Assembly (NCBI RefSeq): GCF_014656215.1
Contig: NZ_BNBZ01000001.1
Span: 558,001 to 622,000, forward strand
Source: Streptomyces zaomyceticus
GTDB lineage: Bacteria > Actinomycetota > Actinomycetes > Streptomycetales > Streptomycetaceae
Reading direction: 5' to 3'
Length of the DNA stretch: 64,000 nt
Positions within the stretch are counted from its first letter, which is position 1. Every line of letters begins with the position of its first letter. This document shows positions 27,697 through 35,308 of this stretch, piece after piece. Under the pieces are notes generated by a model. The model saw only the letters and a program-made list of their open reading frames with translations, ran no database searches and had not been told where the DNA came from. Position numbers and translations under genes: made by a program.

Positions 27697-28278
27697 TCAG
27701 GACATCAGGGCTTCGATGAGGGACTCCTGGAGCGCCCCCAGCCAGAGGTATGCCATCACCATCGGCTTGCGCGGGTCGGAGTCCGGCAGCCGGTACAGCT
27801 GCTCGCCCTCCTCGTCCGTGACCTCCAGCCGGGTGCCGATGGTCAGCCGGAGGTCGTTGAGCGCGCCGAGCCAGGCCCGGGACTCGTCCGCGGTCAGCTT
27901 CAGGACCGCGCCGCCCTCGCCCGCCGCCTCGGCGGAGAGCGCGTCGAGGGCGCGCACCACGACGAGGGCGTCCTCGCGCTTGCGGGCCCGCAGGTCGTTC
28001 TCGGTGTAGCGGCGGAAGTCGGAGGCGGCCGCGCGCAGCTCCTCGCTGTCGTCCCCGTACGCGTCGGGGAAGAGGCGCTTGAGCGCGGGGTCGGAGGGCG
28101 GCTTGCTCGGGCCCTCGGCGAAGAGCGCCGCCAGCGGGTCCGCGTCCTCGGCGGGCTCGTCGCCCGGTCCGATCAGCTCCATGAGCTGGACGGCGAGGGA
28201 ACGGAGGATGGAGATCTCGACGTCGTCGAGGGCGACGGCGGCGCCACCGCCGGGCAGGGTGTCGAAGCGCCCGGCCAT
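27697..28278 (-). CDS. DUF2017 family protein
   Basis: A 193-residue soluble, mostly helical protein of the actinobacterial DUF2017 family. It opens [37 protein letters not shown] in segments, with PSDPALKRLFPDAYGDDSEE and DLRLTIGTRLEVTDEEGEQLY as further conserved-looking stretches. ATG 28278 overlaps the clpS stop (TGATG), so it is translationally coupled to clpS; this pairing is widespread in actinobacteria and hints at a link to ClpCP proteolysis. Biochemical function not known. Confidence 0.87.
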   Translation of the reverse strand: MAGRFDTLPGGGAAVALDDVEISILRSLAVQLMELIGPGDEPAEDADPLAALFAEGPSKPPSDPALKRLFPDAYGDDSEELRAAASDFRRYTENDLRARKREDALVVVRALDALSAEAAGEGGAVLKLTADESRAWLGALNDLRLTIGTRLEVTDEEGEQLYRLPDSDPRKPMVMAYLWLGALQESLIEALMS

Positions 28279-28583
28279 CAGAAGCGGTCCTGGGAGAGGG
28301 TCGCCCACAGTCCGTAGCCGTGCATCGCCTGCACGTCGCGTTCCATCTCCTCGCGGGTGCCGCTGGAGACCACCGCGCGCCCCTTGTTGTGCACGTCGAG
28401 CATCAGCTTGTGCGCCTTGTCCTTGGAATAGCCGAAGTACGACTGGAAGACGTACGTCACGTAGCTCATCAGGTTGACCGGGTCGTTGTGCACGAGGGTC
28501 ACCCAGGGCACGTCCGGTTCGACGACCGCGGAGACCTCCTCGGCCGATTCCGTACGTTCGATCTCAATAGGCGCGACGCTCAC
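28278..28583 (-). CDS. clpS: ATP-dependent Clp protease adaptor ClpS
   Basis: A 101-residue N-end-rule adaptor that hands substrates with bulky N-terminal residues to the Clp ATPase. The core is [20 protein letters not shown], with the substrate-pocket Asn-Asp pair, then [20 protein letters not shown] and [19 protein letters not shown]. The flexible N-terminal arm (about 25 residues) is acidic. Coupled with the DUF2017 gene and divergent from pncB. Confidence 0.94.
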   Translation of the reverse strand: MSVAPIEIERTESAEEVSAVVEPDVPWVTLVHNDPVNLMSYVTYVFQSYFGYSKDKAHKLMLDVHNKGRAVVSSGTREEMERDVQAMHGYGLWATLSQDRF

Positions 28584-28652
28584 TCACCCCATGCTGCCAC
28601 CCCAAGGGGCCCGTCGCACAAACGGGTAGGGCCTCCCGCACACAGACGGCCT

Positions 28653-28677
28653 AGAAATCGTCACTCTGACGATTTCT
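28653..28677. promoter_or_regulatory. Perfect 11-bp inverted repeat before pncB, candidate operator
   Basis: AGAAATCGTCA, 3-base spacer CTC, TGACGATTTCT. The dyad ends 17 bp before the pncB ATG, so it overlaps the expected transcription or translation start region. Its AT-rich arms contrast with the surrounding sequence. The geometry fits a dimeric repressor, possibly one controlling NAD salvage (inference). Confidence 0.75.
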
Positions 28678-28694
28678 GCGCTAGCATCGCTGAC

Positions 28695-30023
28695 ATGAAC
28701 GCTGCGGACCTTGGGCTGCCGGTGGACGTGCCGTCGACCGCGCTCTTCACCGATCAGTACGAGCTGACCATGCTCCAGGCCGCCCTCCGGGCCGGCACCG
28801 CCGACCGGCGCTCCGTCTTCGAGGTCTTCACCCGAAGGCTGCCCGAGGGCCGGCGCTACGGCGTCCTCGCGGGCGTCGGGCGGGTCCTGGACGCCGTCGA
28901 GAACTTCCGCTTCGACCCCGCCGTCCTCGGCTTCCTCCGCGAGCACGGCATCGTCGACGAGCCGACCCTCGAATGGCTGGGCCGCTACCGCTTCTCCGGC
29001 GACATCTGGGGCTACCCCGAGGGCGAGGTGTACTTCCCCGGCTCCCCCCTCCTGCGCGTCGAGGGCTCCTTCGCCGAGTGCGTGCTCCTGGAGACGGTGA
29101 TCCTCTCCATCCTCAACCACGACTCGGCCATCGCCGCCGCCGCCTCCCGCATGTCGGCCGCGGCCGCCGGACGCCGCCTCATCGAGATGGGCGCCCGGCG
29201 CACCCACGAACTGGCGGCCGTCGCCGCCTCCCGCGCCGCCTACGTCGGCGGCTTCGACTCCACCTCGGACCTCGCGGCCGGCTTCCGCTACGGCATCCCG
29301 ACCGTCGGCACCTCCGCCCACGCCTTCACCCTCCTCCACGACAGCGAGCGGGACGCCTTCCGCGCCCAGGTCGACAGCCTCGGACGCGGGACGACCCTGC
29401 TCGTCGACACCTACGACGTGGCCGAGGCCGTCCGCACCGCCGTGGAGGTGGCCGGGCCCGAGCTCGGAGCCGTCCGCATCGACTCGGGCGACCTGCTGCT
29501 CGTCGCCCACCGGGTCCGGGCGCAGCTCGACGAGCTGGGCGCGCGGGACACGAAGATCGTCGTCACCTCGGACCTCGACGAGTACGCCATCGCCTCGCTG
29601 GCGGCGGCGCCGGTCGACGCGTACGGGGTGGGCACCCAGCTGGTCACCGGCAGCGGCCACCCGACCTGCTCCATGGTCTACAAGCTGGTCGCGCGGGCCG
29701 CCTCGGCCGACCCCAAGGCGCCCCTCACCCCGGTCGCCAAGAAGTCCCTGGGCGGCAAGGCCTCGGTCGGCGGGCGCAAGTGGGCGGCCCGCCGCCCCGA
29801 CGCCTACGGGGACGCCGAGGCCGAGGTCGTGGGCACCGGGCCGGTTCCGCCGGAGCTCGCCGACCACCAGCTCCTGGTCGAGCTGGTCAAGGGCGGCGAC
29901 GTGGTGGCCCGGGAGCCCCTGGAGGCCGCCAGGTCCCGGCACATCGCGGCCCGCGCCGGGCTGCCGATGTCGGCGATCCAGCTCTCCCGCGGCGAGCCGG
30001 TGCTCCCGACGGAGTACATGTAG
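28695..30023 (+). CDS. pncB: Nicotinate phosphoribosyltransferase
   Basis: A 442-residue type II PRTase-fold enzyme converting nicotinate and PRPP to nicotinate mononucleotide for NAD salvage. The start STALFTDQYELTMLQAALRAG is the family signature. Other blocks are EVFTRRLPEGRRYGVLAGVGR, GTSAHAFTLLH, LVDTYDV, AVRIDSGDLLLVAHRVR, VTSDLDEYAIASL and YGVGTQLVTGSGHPTCSMVYKLV. It is followed, in the same direction, by the nicotinamidase gene, giving nicotinamide to NaMN in two steps. Confidence 0.95.
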   Translation: MNAADLGLPVDVPSTALFTDQYELTMLQAALRAGTADRRSVFEVFTRRLPEGRRYGVLAGVGRVLDAVENFRFDPAVLGFLREHGIVDEPTLEWLGRYRFSGDIWGYPEGEVYFPGSPLLRVEGSFAECVLLETVILSILNHDSAIAAAASRMSAAAAGRRLIEMGARRTHELAAVAASRAAYVGGFDSTSDLAAGFRYGIPTVGTSAHAFTLLHDSERDAFRAQVDSLGRGTTLLVDTYDVAEAVRTAVEVAGPELGAVRIDSGDLLLVAHRVRAQLDELGARDTKIVVTSDLDEYAIASLAAAPVDAYGVGTQLVTGSGHPTCSMVYKLVARAASADPKAPLTPVAKKSLGGKASVGGRKWAARRPDAYGDAEAEVVGTGPVPPELADHQLLVELVKGGDVVAREPLEAARSRHIAARAGLPMSAIQLSRGEPVLPTEYM

Positions 30024-30121
30024 GGGTCTCCGGCCAGGACCCGGACCCGCCCCCTCCCGGTGGGAGGGGGAAGTCTCTAGGCTCGAACCCACCCCTCCCC
30101 GACGCGCTAAGGACACCCGCC

Positions 30122-30721
30122 ATGCACCGCGCATTGATCGTTGTGGACGTTCAGAACGACTTCTGCGAGGGCGGCAGCCTCGCGGTGACCGGCGGCGCGG
30201 ACGTCGCCGCCGCCATCACCGACCTGGTCGGCCAGACGGCGGGCACCTCCTACCGGCACGTGGTCGCCACCCGTGACCACCACGTCGACCCGGGCGCGCA
30301 CTTCGCCCCGGCCGGCGAGGAGCCGGACTACGTCTCCTCCTGGCCGGTGCACTGCGTGGCCGGTACGGAGGGGGTGGGCTTCCACCCGAACTTCGCGCCC
30401 GCCGTCGCCAGCGGGGCGATCGACGCCGTCTTCGACAAGGGCGCGTACGACGCGGCGTACAGCGGCTTCGAGGGGCACGACGAGAACGGGCGGACGCTCG
30501 CGGAGTGGCTCCGCGAGCGGGAGGTCACCGAGGTCGACGTGGTCGGCATCGCCACCGACCACTGCGTCCGGGCGACCGCCCTGGACGCGGCCCGCGAGGG
30601 CTTCCGCACCCATGTGCTGCTCGATCTGACGGCCGGCGTCGCGAAGGCGACGACGGACCGGGCCCTGGAGGAGCTGCGGACGGCGGGCGTGGAGCTGACC
30701 GGCAAGCCCGTGGTGGCCTGA
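30122..30721 (+). CDS. pncA: Nicotinamidase
   Basis: A 199-residue isochorismatase-fold amidase turning nicotinamide into nicotinate, the substrate of pncB. The catalytic triad is Asp9 (VVDVQNDF), Lys106 (VFDKGAYDAAYSGF) and Cys148 (GIATDHCVRATALDA); the metal site is Asp52, His54 and His60 (TRDHHVDPGAHF). It follows pncB by 98 bp, with a small 9-bp hairpin (30050-30070) between that may attenuate readthrough. Corresponds to the enzyme that activates pyrazinamide in mycobacteria. Confidence 0.95.
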   Translation: MHRALIVVDVQNDFCEGGSLAVTGGADVAAAITDLVGQTAGTSYRHVVATRDHHVDPGAHFAPAGEEPDYVSSWPVHCVAGTEGVGFHPNFAPAVASGAIDAVFDKGAYDAAYSGFEGHDENGRTLAEWLREREVTEVDVVGIATDHCVRATALDAAREGFRTHVLLDLTAGVAKATTDRALEELRTAGVELTGKPVVA

Positions 30722-30726
30722 GCCCG

Positions 30727-30748
30727 CCGGCCCGGAGCCCCGGGCCGG
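30727..30748. terminator. Short hairpin after pncA
   Basis: 9-bp stem CCGGCCCGG / CCGGGCCGG with a short loop, between the convergent pncA and the 103-residue hypothetical gene. No T tract; a weaker call than the others. Confidence 0.5.
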
Positions 30749-30802
30749 GGTCTCGTCCCGGAGCGCCGCCCGGGATCCTGCCCGGGTCGGGCCCCTTCGG
30801 GG

Positions 30803-31114
30803 TCAGGCCGCCGGTTCCCTGGGGAGGGACCGTACGGGGTGCCAGAGCTCCTGGGCCGCGCCCGGGGTGGATCTCCACAGCAGCCCGTCCGGGTGGTGCA
30901 GGACGGCCGTGATCTCGTCCGGCGTGGGCGGCTCGCTGTTGCCGCGGAGATAGACCGCCCGCAGTCCCAGATTCCGCAGCCTGGTCAGGGCGCGGGCACG
31001 GTTCGCGGCGTGGACCAGGAAGCGGACGCTGGCGCCGTCGCGGGCCGGGCTGGGCAGCCCTATCGCGACGACGACACTGCCTCCCGGCAACTTGCAGAAC
31101 CCTCCGTTGGGCAT
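30803..31114 (-). CDS. Hypothetical protein
   Basis: A 103-residue soluble protein beginning MPNGGFCKLPGGSVVVAIGL and ending VRSLPREPAA. It has basic helices (HAANRARALTRLRNLGLRAVYL) and the segment GNSEPPTPDEITAVLHHPDGLLWR. No family recognised. ATG 31114 is chosen for the GGGGGAG site 12 bases upstream; an ATG at 31177 would extend it by 21 residues. It lies downstream of the M6 peptidase gene but is separated from it by a hairpin. Confidence 0.65.
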   Translation of the reverse strand: MPNGGFCKLPGGSVVVAIGLPSPARDGASVRFLVHAANRARALTRLRNLGLRAVYLRGNSEPPTPDEITAVLHHPDGLLWRSTPGAAQELWHPVRSLPREPAA

Positions 31115-31185
31115 GCGGAACCACTCCCCCGTGGATCGACTGTCAATAAGAACATCGGTCTGTACTGCCAGACGCACCTAAACAC

Positions 31186-31221
31186 GATCGGCCGCCGCCC
31201 GCTAGAGGGCGACGGCCGATC
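31186..31221 (-). terminator. Hairpin terminator after the M6 peptidase
   Basis: 9-bp stem GATCGGCCG / CGGCCGATC, small internal loop, then a 4-bp stem GCCC/GGGC. It follows the M6 peptidase stop by 26 bp on the minus strand. Confidence 0.75.
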
Positions 31222-31246
31222 ATGGCTTGACCTGCTGTTTTACCGA

Positions 31247-33685
31247 TTACTTCGTGGACGGACCCACGCGGACCGTGATCGTCTCGCCGCTCTTCGGCTC
31301 CTTGACGACCTGGATCTTGGTGTTGGTGTCAGTTACCTGAACACCGGCGCGCTCGGTCTCCTTGTACCAGTAGGTGCCCTTGCGGTCGTCGAAGACCGGG
31401 TTGCCCTTCAGGGACGGTACGAAGGTCGCGACATCGGCCTTGTGGAGCTGGAGGCCGTCGGTCCGGTAGGTGCCGAAGGTGGAGTCGTACGCCTGGACGC
31501 GGTTGCGCATCAGGGTGCCGTCCTTCCACTTCAGCGGGGACGGGTGGGCGTCGACCGGAAGGATCAGACCCTGGCCCGGGTGGACCGCGGTGTTGTTGTC
31601 CTTCTGGGAGAGGTCCCACTTCCAGATGAGCAGACCGTTCTGGTACGGGTAGTGCTCGACCCAGCCCGACCTGTCACCCGCGAAACCGAAGTTGTACGGG
31701 CCGACCTTGAGGGTCGCGTCGTACGAGACGTACTGGCGGTTCTCCGCGATGTAGTACTGGTCGTACTCCTTCGTGAAGCCCTTGCCGACCCGCGAGAAGC
31801 CCTTGGCGGCCCAGCCGTTGTCACCGTTCTCGGCGTTGTCCGAGAAGACGGTGGCACCGTCGGCGGTCAGGGTGATGGCGTCGGCCGTGAAGCCCTTGCC
31901 GCCCGCGCCGCCGTCCGTCTGGTAGCGGAAGCGGAGGTCGAACTTCTTGCCCGCGTAGGCGTCGAGGCCGTAGACGAGCTCCTTGTGGGCGCCGGAGACG
32001 TCGGTCAGCGCCGGGGCGCCGCTGGCGTCGCGCGGGAGCGGCTTGCCGTCGGCGGTGCCGTCCAGGGCCGTCCAGTTGGCGCCGCCGTCGGTCGACACCT
32101 CGGTGTAGAGGTAGTCGTAGTCGAGCTCGATGTCGTACCAGCCCTTGAGGTTCAGGGAGGCGGACGTCTTGCCCGTCAGGTCGACGGAGCGGGTCAGGGT
32201 GTTCTTGAGGTCGTCACCCATGTTGCTCCACCACTGCGTGGCACCCTCGGCGGGCGCGACGACATCGGTGGTGACGGCCTTCTTCGGCAGCTCGACGACG
32301 AGCGCCTGCGGGTTCTTCGTGTTGTACTCGGCCACACCCAGCTTGTGGGTGGAGTTCCACTTCCGGGCCTCGTTGGCGACCTTGGTGTAGTTCAGCCAGC
32401 CGAGCTGCAGCTTGTCCCAGGCGTTCATGTCGCCGGGGAGGTCGCCGATGGAGTCCTTGCCGCGGCCGAGCCACGAGCCGGAGGACATGAGCGACCAGAA
32501 GCCGGTCGAGTTCTCGGCGCCGGCCTTGCCGGAGGTGTCGTACAGGTCCGGCAGACCGAGGTCGTGGCCGTACTCGTGCGCGAAGACGCCGAGGCCGCCG
32601 TTCTCCGGCTGCATCGTGTAGTCGCCGACCCAGATGCCGGTGTCACCGATCTGCGTGCCGCCGGCCTTGTTGTTCGAGGGGCCGGTCTTGCCCGCGTTGG
32701 TGCCGTACGCGTACCAGCGGTGGGCCCACAGGGCGTCGCTGCCCTGGACGCCGCCGCCCGCCGACTCGTCCTCGCCCGCGTGGACGATCTGGAAGTGGTC
32801 GATGTAGCCGTCGGCCTCGTTGAAGTTGCCGTCGCCGTCGAAGTCGTAGCGGTCCCACTGGTCGTACTGGGCCATGTCGGCCTTGATCTGCGCGTCCGTC
32901 CGGCCCTTGGCCTTCTGGTCGGCGACGAAGGCGGTGACGCCGTCGCGGACCGCGTCCCAGACGTTGGCGCAGTTGCTGTTGCCGCAGTAGTTCGAGCCGT
33001 AACGGGCCTCGTTGTACTCGACCTTGACCCAGTCGGAGACGCCACCGGCGACCGAGTAACGGCCGGACGAGGTCTTCTCGTAGTAGGTCTTCAGCGACTC
33101 CTTGGGCTGTCCCTTGGCGTCCTTGCCGGTGCCGAAGTACAGGTCCTGGAAGTGCTTCTGGTTGTAGTCCGCCTGCCACGCCGTGGAGTTGTCCGTCGCG
33201 CGGTCGGGCTTGGCTATCTGGTTGTGCAGGGGACCGGGCGTGCCGCCGAACTTCGGCTTCGGCTCGGTCGTGTCGTCGTCGGCGCGGTCGACGAGGGTGG
33301 TGTTGTCCACCTTGTCGCCGAACTCGACGAGGATCGTGAAGATCTTGTCGGTCTTCTCGCGGCCCAGCTCGACGTACTTCTTGCTGTCGAGCTTGACGAC
33401 CTGGGAGCCACCGCGGCGCTCCACCTTGGACTCGCCGCTCAGCACCTGCTCCAGGGCAGCCTTGCGCTGCTGCTCCTGCTGCTTGCTGTACGGGCCCTCG
33501 AGGTCGTGGTCGACCGCCGCCTTGTCGACACCGGCGCCGGGCGCCGGGTCGTGACGGACGTCGGCCGGCGTCACGCTGCCGTGATTGTCGGCCCAGGCGG
33601 TGGTGAAGGTCGAGGCGGTGGCGGCGGTGGCCGCGAGCGCCACGACGACTGCGGACGCTCTGATCGCCCGTCGTCTGTTGGTCAC
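31247..33685 (-). CDS. Secreted M6 family metallopeptidase (immune inhibitor A-like)
   Basis: An 812-residue secreted zinc protease. A signal peptide (RRRAIRASAVVVALAATAAT, cut near ASTFTTAWA-DN) is followed by a propeptide, then the M6 catalytic domain with the metzincin-like motif HEYGHDLGLPDLYD and SLMSSGSWLG. Asp-rich calcium-type loops (YDFDGDGNFNEADGYIDHF) are present, and C-terminal beta domains probably bind carbohydrate or protein. GTG 33685 follows GGGGAGGACATATCAA. In Bacillus, InhA degrades host antimicrobial peptides; in a soil streptomycete a nutritional or developmental protease is more likely. Confidence 0.92.
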   Translation of the reverse strand: MTNRRRAIRASAVVVALAATAATASTFTTAWADNHGSVTPADVRHDPAPGAGVDKAAVDHDLEGPYSKQQEQQRKAALEQVLSGESKVERRGGSQVVKLDSKKYVELGREKTDKIFTILVEFGDKVDNTTLVDRADDDTTEPKPKFGGTPGPLHNQIAKPDRATDNSTAWQADYNQKHFQDLYFGTGKDAKGQPKESLKTYYEKTSSGRYSVAGGVSDWVKVEYNEARYGSNYCGNSNCANVWDAVRDGVTAFVADQKAKGRTDAQIKADMAQYDQWDRYDFDGDGNFNEADGYIDHFQIVHAGEDESAGGGVQGSDALWAHRWYAYGTNAGKTGPSNNKAGGTQIGDTGIWVGDYTMQPENGGLGVFAHEYGHDLGLPDLYDTSGKAGAENSTGFWSLMSSGSWLGRGKDSIGDLPGDMNAWDKLQLGWLNYTKVANEARKWNSTHKLGVAEYNTKNPQALVVELPKKAVTTDVVAPAEGATQWWSNMGDDLKNTLTRSVDLTGKTSASLNLKGWYDIELDYDYLYTEVSTDGGANWTALDGTADGKPLPRDASGAPALTDVSGAHKELVYGLDAYAGKKFDLRFRYQTDGGAGGKGFTADAITLTADGATVFSDNAENGDNGWAAKGFSRVGKGFTKEYDQYYIAENRQYVSYDATLKVGPYNFGFAGDRSGWVEHYPYQNGLLIWKWDLSQKDNNTAVHPGQGLILPVDAHPSPLKWKDGTLMRNRVQAYDSTFGTYRTDGLQLHKADVATFVPSLKGNPVFDDRKGTYWYKETERAGVQVTDTNTKIQVVKEPKSGETITVRVGPSTK

Positions 33686-34055
33686 TTGATATGTCCTCCC
33701 CGGCGCCCGCGCTCTCGGACCGAAGGTGGGGTGTCCGTCCGGCGGGTCGCGCGTCACAAGTGACGACATTCGACCGGAGGGAGACAAGAAAAGACAGATC
33801 TTGACTTGCACATACCAAGTGCACTATGCGGGAGCGAGATTCCGATATTCGGACACTTTTCCGTCCCGCCCCGAGCGTCCCTGGGACCCCAACAGGCGCA
33901 TTGACGGCGGCACTTGCCCGTCCGAGTGACTCCGTGCGCCCCCCGTGCACCCGGCACCGTGGGTTAGGTCACGCTTACGTTTGGTCCGCCCGGGCATCCA
34001 CTGTCATAGAACCGGGCACAGAGCCGACCGTTGTCCTGAGAGGGCGGTATTTGTC
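33686..34055. other. 370-bp divergent intergenic region
   Basis: No gene seen. It holds the promoters of the M6 peptidase (leftward) and a small membrane protein (rightward). TTGACT at 33801 and TATGCG at 33825, spaced by 18 bp, make a plausible rightward sigma-70-like promoter, and an inverted repeat TGCAC-ataccaa-GTGCA (33807-33823) lies within that spacer as a possible operator. The region is less GC-rich than its surroundings. Confidence 0.5.
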
Positions 34056-34355
34056 ATGCAGCGTCCGAATACCGCGCAACTCGCCTACGGTGGTGCCACC
34101 GTCGTCCTCGCGACCGTCGCCCTGCTGTTGCTCTCGGGTGCGACGACGACCCTCGGCATCACGGTGATCAGCCTCGCCGGCCTGCTGCTCGGACTGCTCG
34201 TTGCGGTGACGATGCCGGTGCGGACGCCCGCCGTCAAGGTCCGGGAGACGGTTCAGACTTCCCCGGCGACGGACCAGGCTCCCCCGGCCGACGAAGAGAT
34301 CCGGGTGCCGACCCAGCGCGTGGGCGCGGGAGCCGATACCCGGATCGGTTCGTGA
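34056..34355 (+). CDS. Small hypothetical membrane protein
   Basis: A 99-residue protein with two membrane helices (AYGGATVVLATVALLLLSG and TLGITVISLAGLLLGLLVAVT) and a hydrophilic C-terminal tail of about 45 residues (VRETVQTSPATDQAPPADEE...). ATG 34056 follows GAGAGGGCGG. Convergent with the RDD gene, with 10 bp between stops. No family recognised. Confidence 0.7.
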   Translation: MQRPNTAQLAYGGATVVLATVALLLLSGATTTLGITVISLAGLLLGLLVAVTMPVRTPAVKVRETVQTSPATDQAPPADEEIRVPTQRVGAGADTRIGS

Positions 34356-34365
34356 AGAGGTCCGT

Positions 34366-35169
34366 TCACTGCGGGACGGACACCACCACCGTCTTCGCCG
34401 CCTTGTCGTGCAGACCCTGCTTGTAGGGCTTGTCGACCAGGATCAGGATCAGCAGGAGCAGCGGCCACAGACAGGCGCAGCAGATCAGCGCGGGCAGCCA
34501 CAGGACGACGGCGCGCAGCAGCGACTGGCTCATCGGGGGCGTCGAGCCGTCGTTGAGCATCGCGACCCGCAGCTTCATCCACTTCTTGCCGAGGGTCTGG
34601 CCGTTCTTGGCCACCATCACCGTGTCGTAGGCGACGAACGCGACGATCGTGATCAGCTGGAAGACCAGCTGGCTGCCGCCGTTGAGGCTGTTGACCGTGT
34701 CGCCGAAGTCGTTCCCGTCCTCGGTCGCCCGCGAGTAGATCTTGAACGGGATGCCGATGATCGCCAGGGGGATCGCGATGATCAGCCAGTCGATGATCCG
34801 GGCGATGATGCGCTTGCCGGACTCGGCGAGCGGCGGCATCCCCGAGAGCGGATCGGTCCCGCCGTACCCGGCACCGTAGCCGCCGTACGGAGGCGGGGGC
34901 GGCGGCATGTCGTTGCCGTACGGGGAGCCGCCCGAGGGGCCGTACGGCGAACCGCCCGTAGGGCCGTACGGGTTGCCCGGAGGCGGACCCCCGGGAGGCG
35001 GACCTCCCGGCGGGGGGCCTCCCGGTGGCGGACCGCCCGGCGGGGGCTCGGACGGGGGCGGCCCCGCGGGCGGCGGCTGGCCGGCGGAGGGCGGCGGAGG
35101 CTCCTGCGGCCTCTTGAGGAAGGGGTCCTCCTCGGGCGGCTGGCCGGACGGCGGCTGATCGGTGCTCAT
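34366..35169 (-). CDS. RDD family membrane protein with PPGG-repeat N-terminus
   Basis: A 267-residue protein. The first 110 residues are extremely Pro/Gly-rich, with repeated PPPGG units, and predicted cytoplasmic. The RDD domain follows: GKRIIARIIDWLIIAIPLAIIGIPF has the Arg-Asp pair that names the family, and NGQTLGKKWMKLRVAML and DKPYKQGLHDKAAKTVVV complete it. RDD proteins are small membrane proteins, some implicated in ion transport, with no firm function in actinobacteria. ATG 35169 starts MSTDQPPSGQ. A second RDD gene lies directly upstream. Confidence 0.88.
   Translation of the reverse strand: MSTDQPPSGQPPEEDPFLKRPQEPPPPSAGQPPPAGPPPSEPPPGGPPPGGPPPGGPPPGGPPPGNPYGPTGGSPYGPSGGSPYGNDMPPPPPPYGGYGAGYGGTDPLSGMPPLAESGKRIIARIIDWLIIAIPLAIIGIPFKIYSRATEDGNDFGDTVNSLNGGSQLVFQLITIVAFVAYDTVMVAKNGQTLGKKWMKLRVAMLNDGSTPPMSQSLLRAVVLWLPALICCACLWPLLLLILILVDKPYKQGLHDKAAKTVVVSVPQ
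34976..35046. repeat. 15-bp repeat array coding for PPGGP units
   Basis: Near-identical 15-bp units (such as GGCGGACCTCCCGGC) encode successive Pro-Pro-Gly-Gly-Pro blocks in the RDD protein N-terminus. Confidence 0.85.
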
Positions 35170-35308
35170 GGGGGCAGTGCATCCCGGGCGCGGCACCCCC
35201 GCAAGGAATCACCGCCCGTTCGGGGGACCCCCGGCCATCGGGGGGACGCTCACCCGCCGGGGGACCCGGCCGGTGCCGCCGCCGGGTGCCGCGGCGCCCG
35301 GCGCGGAC

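Noticed and set aside
30839..33763. A 974-codon rightward open frame
   Set aside because: It is the antisense shadow of the M6 peptidase; the minus strand has the zinc motif and signal peptide.
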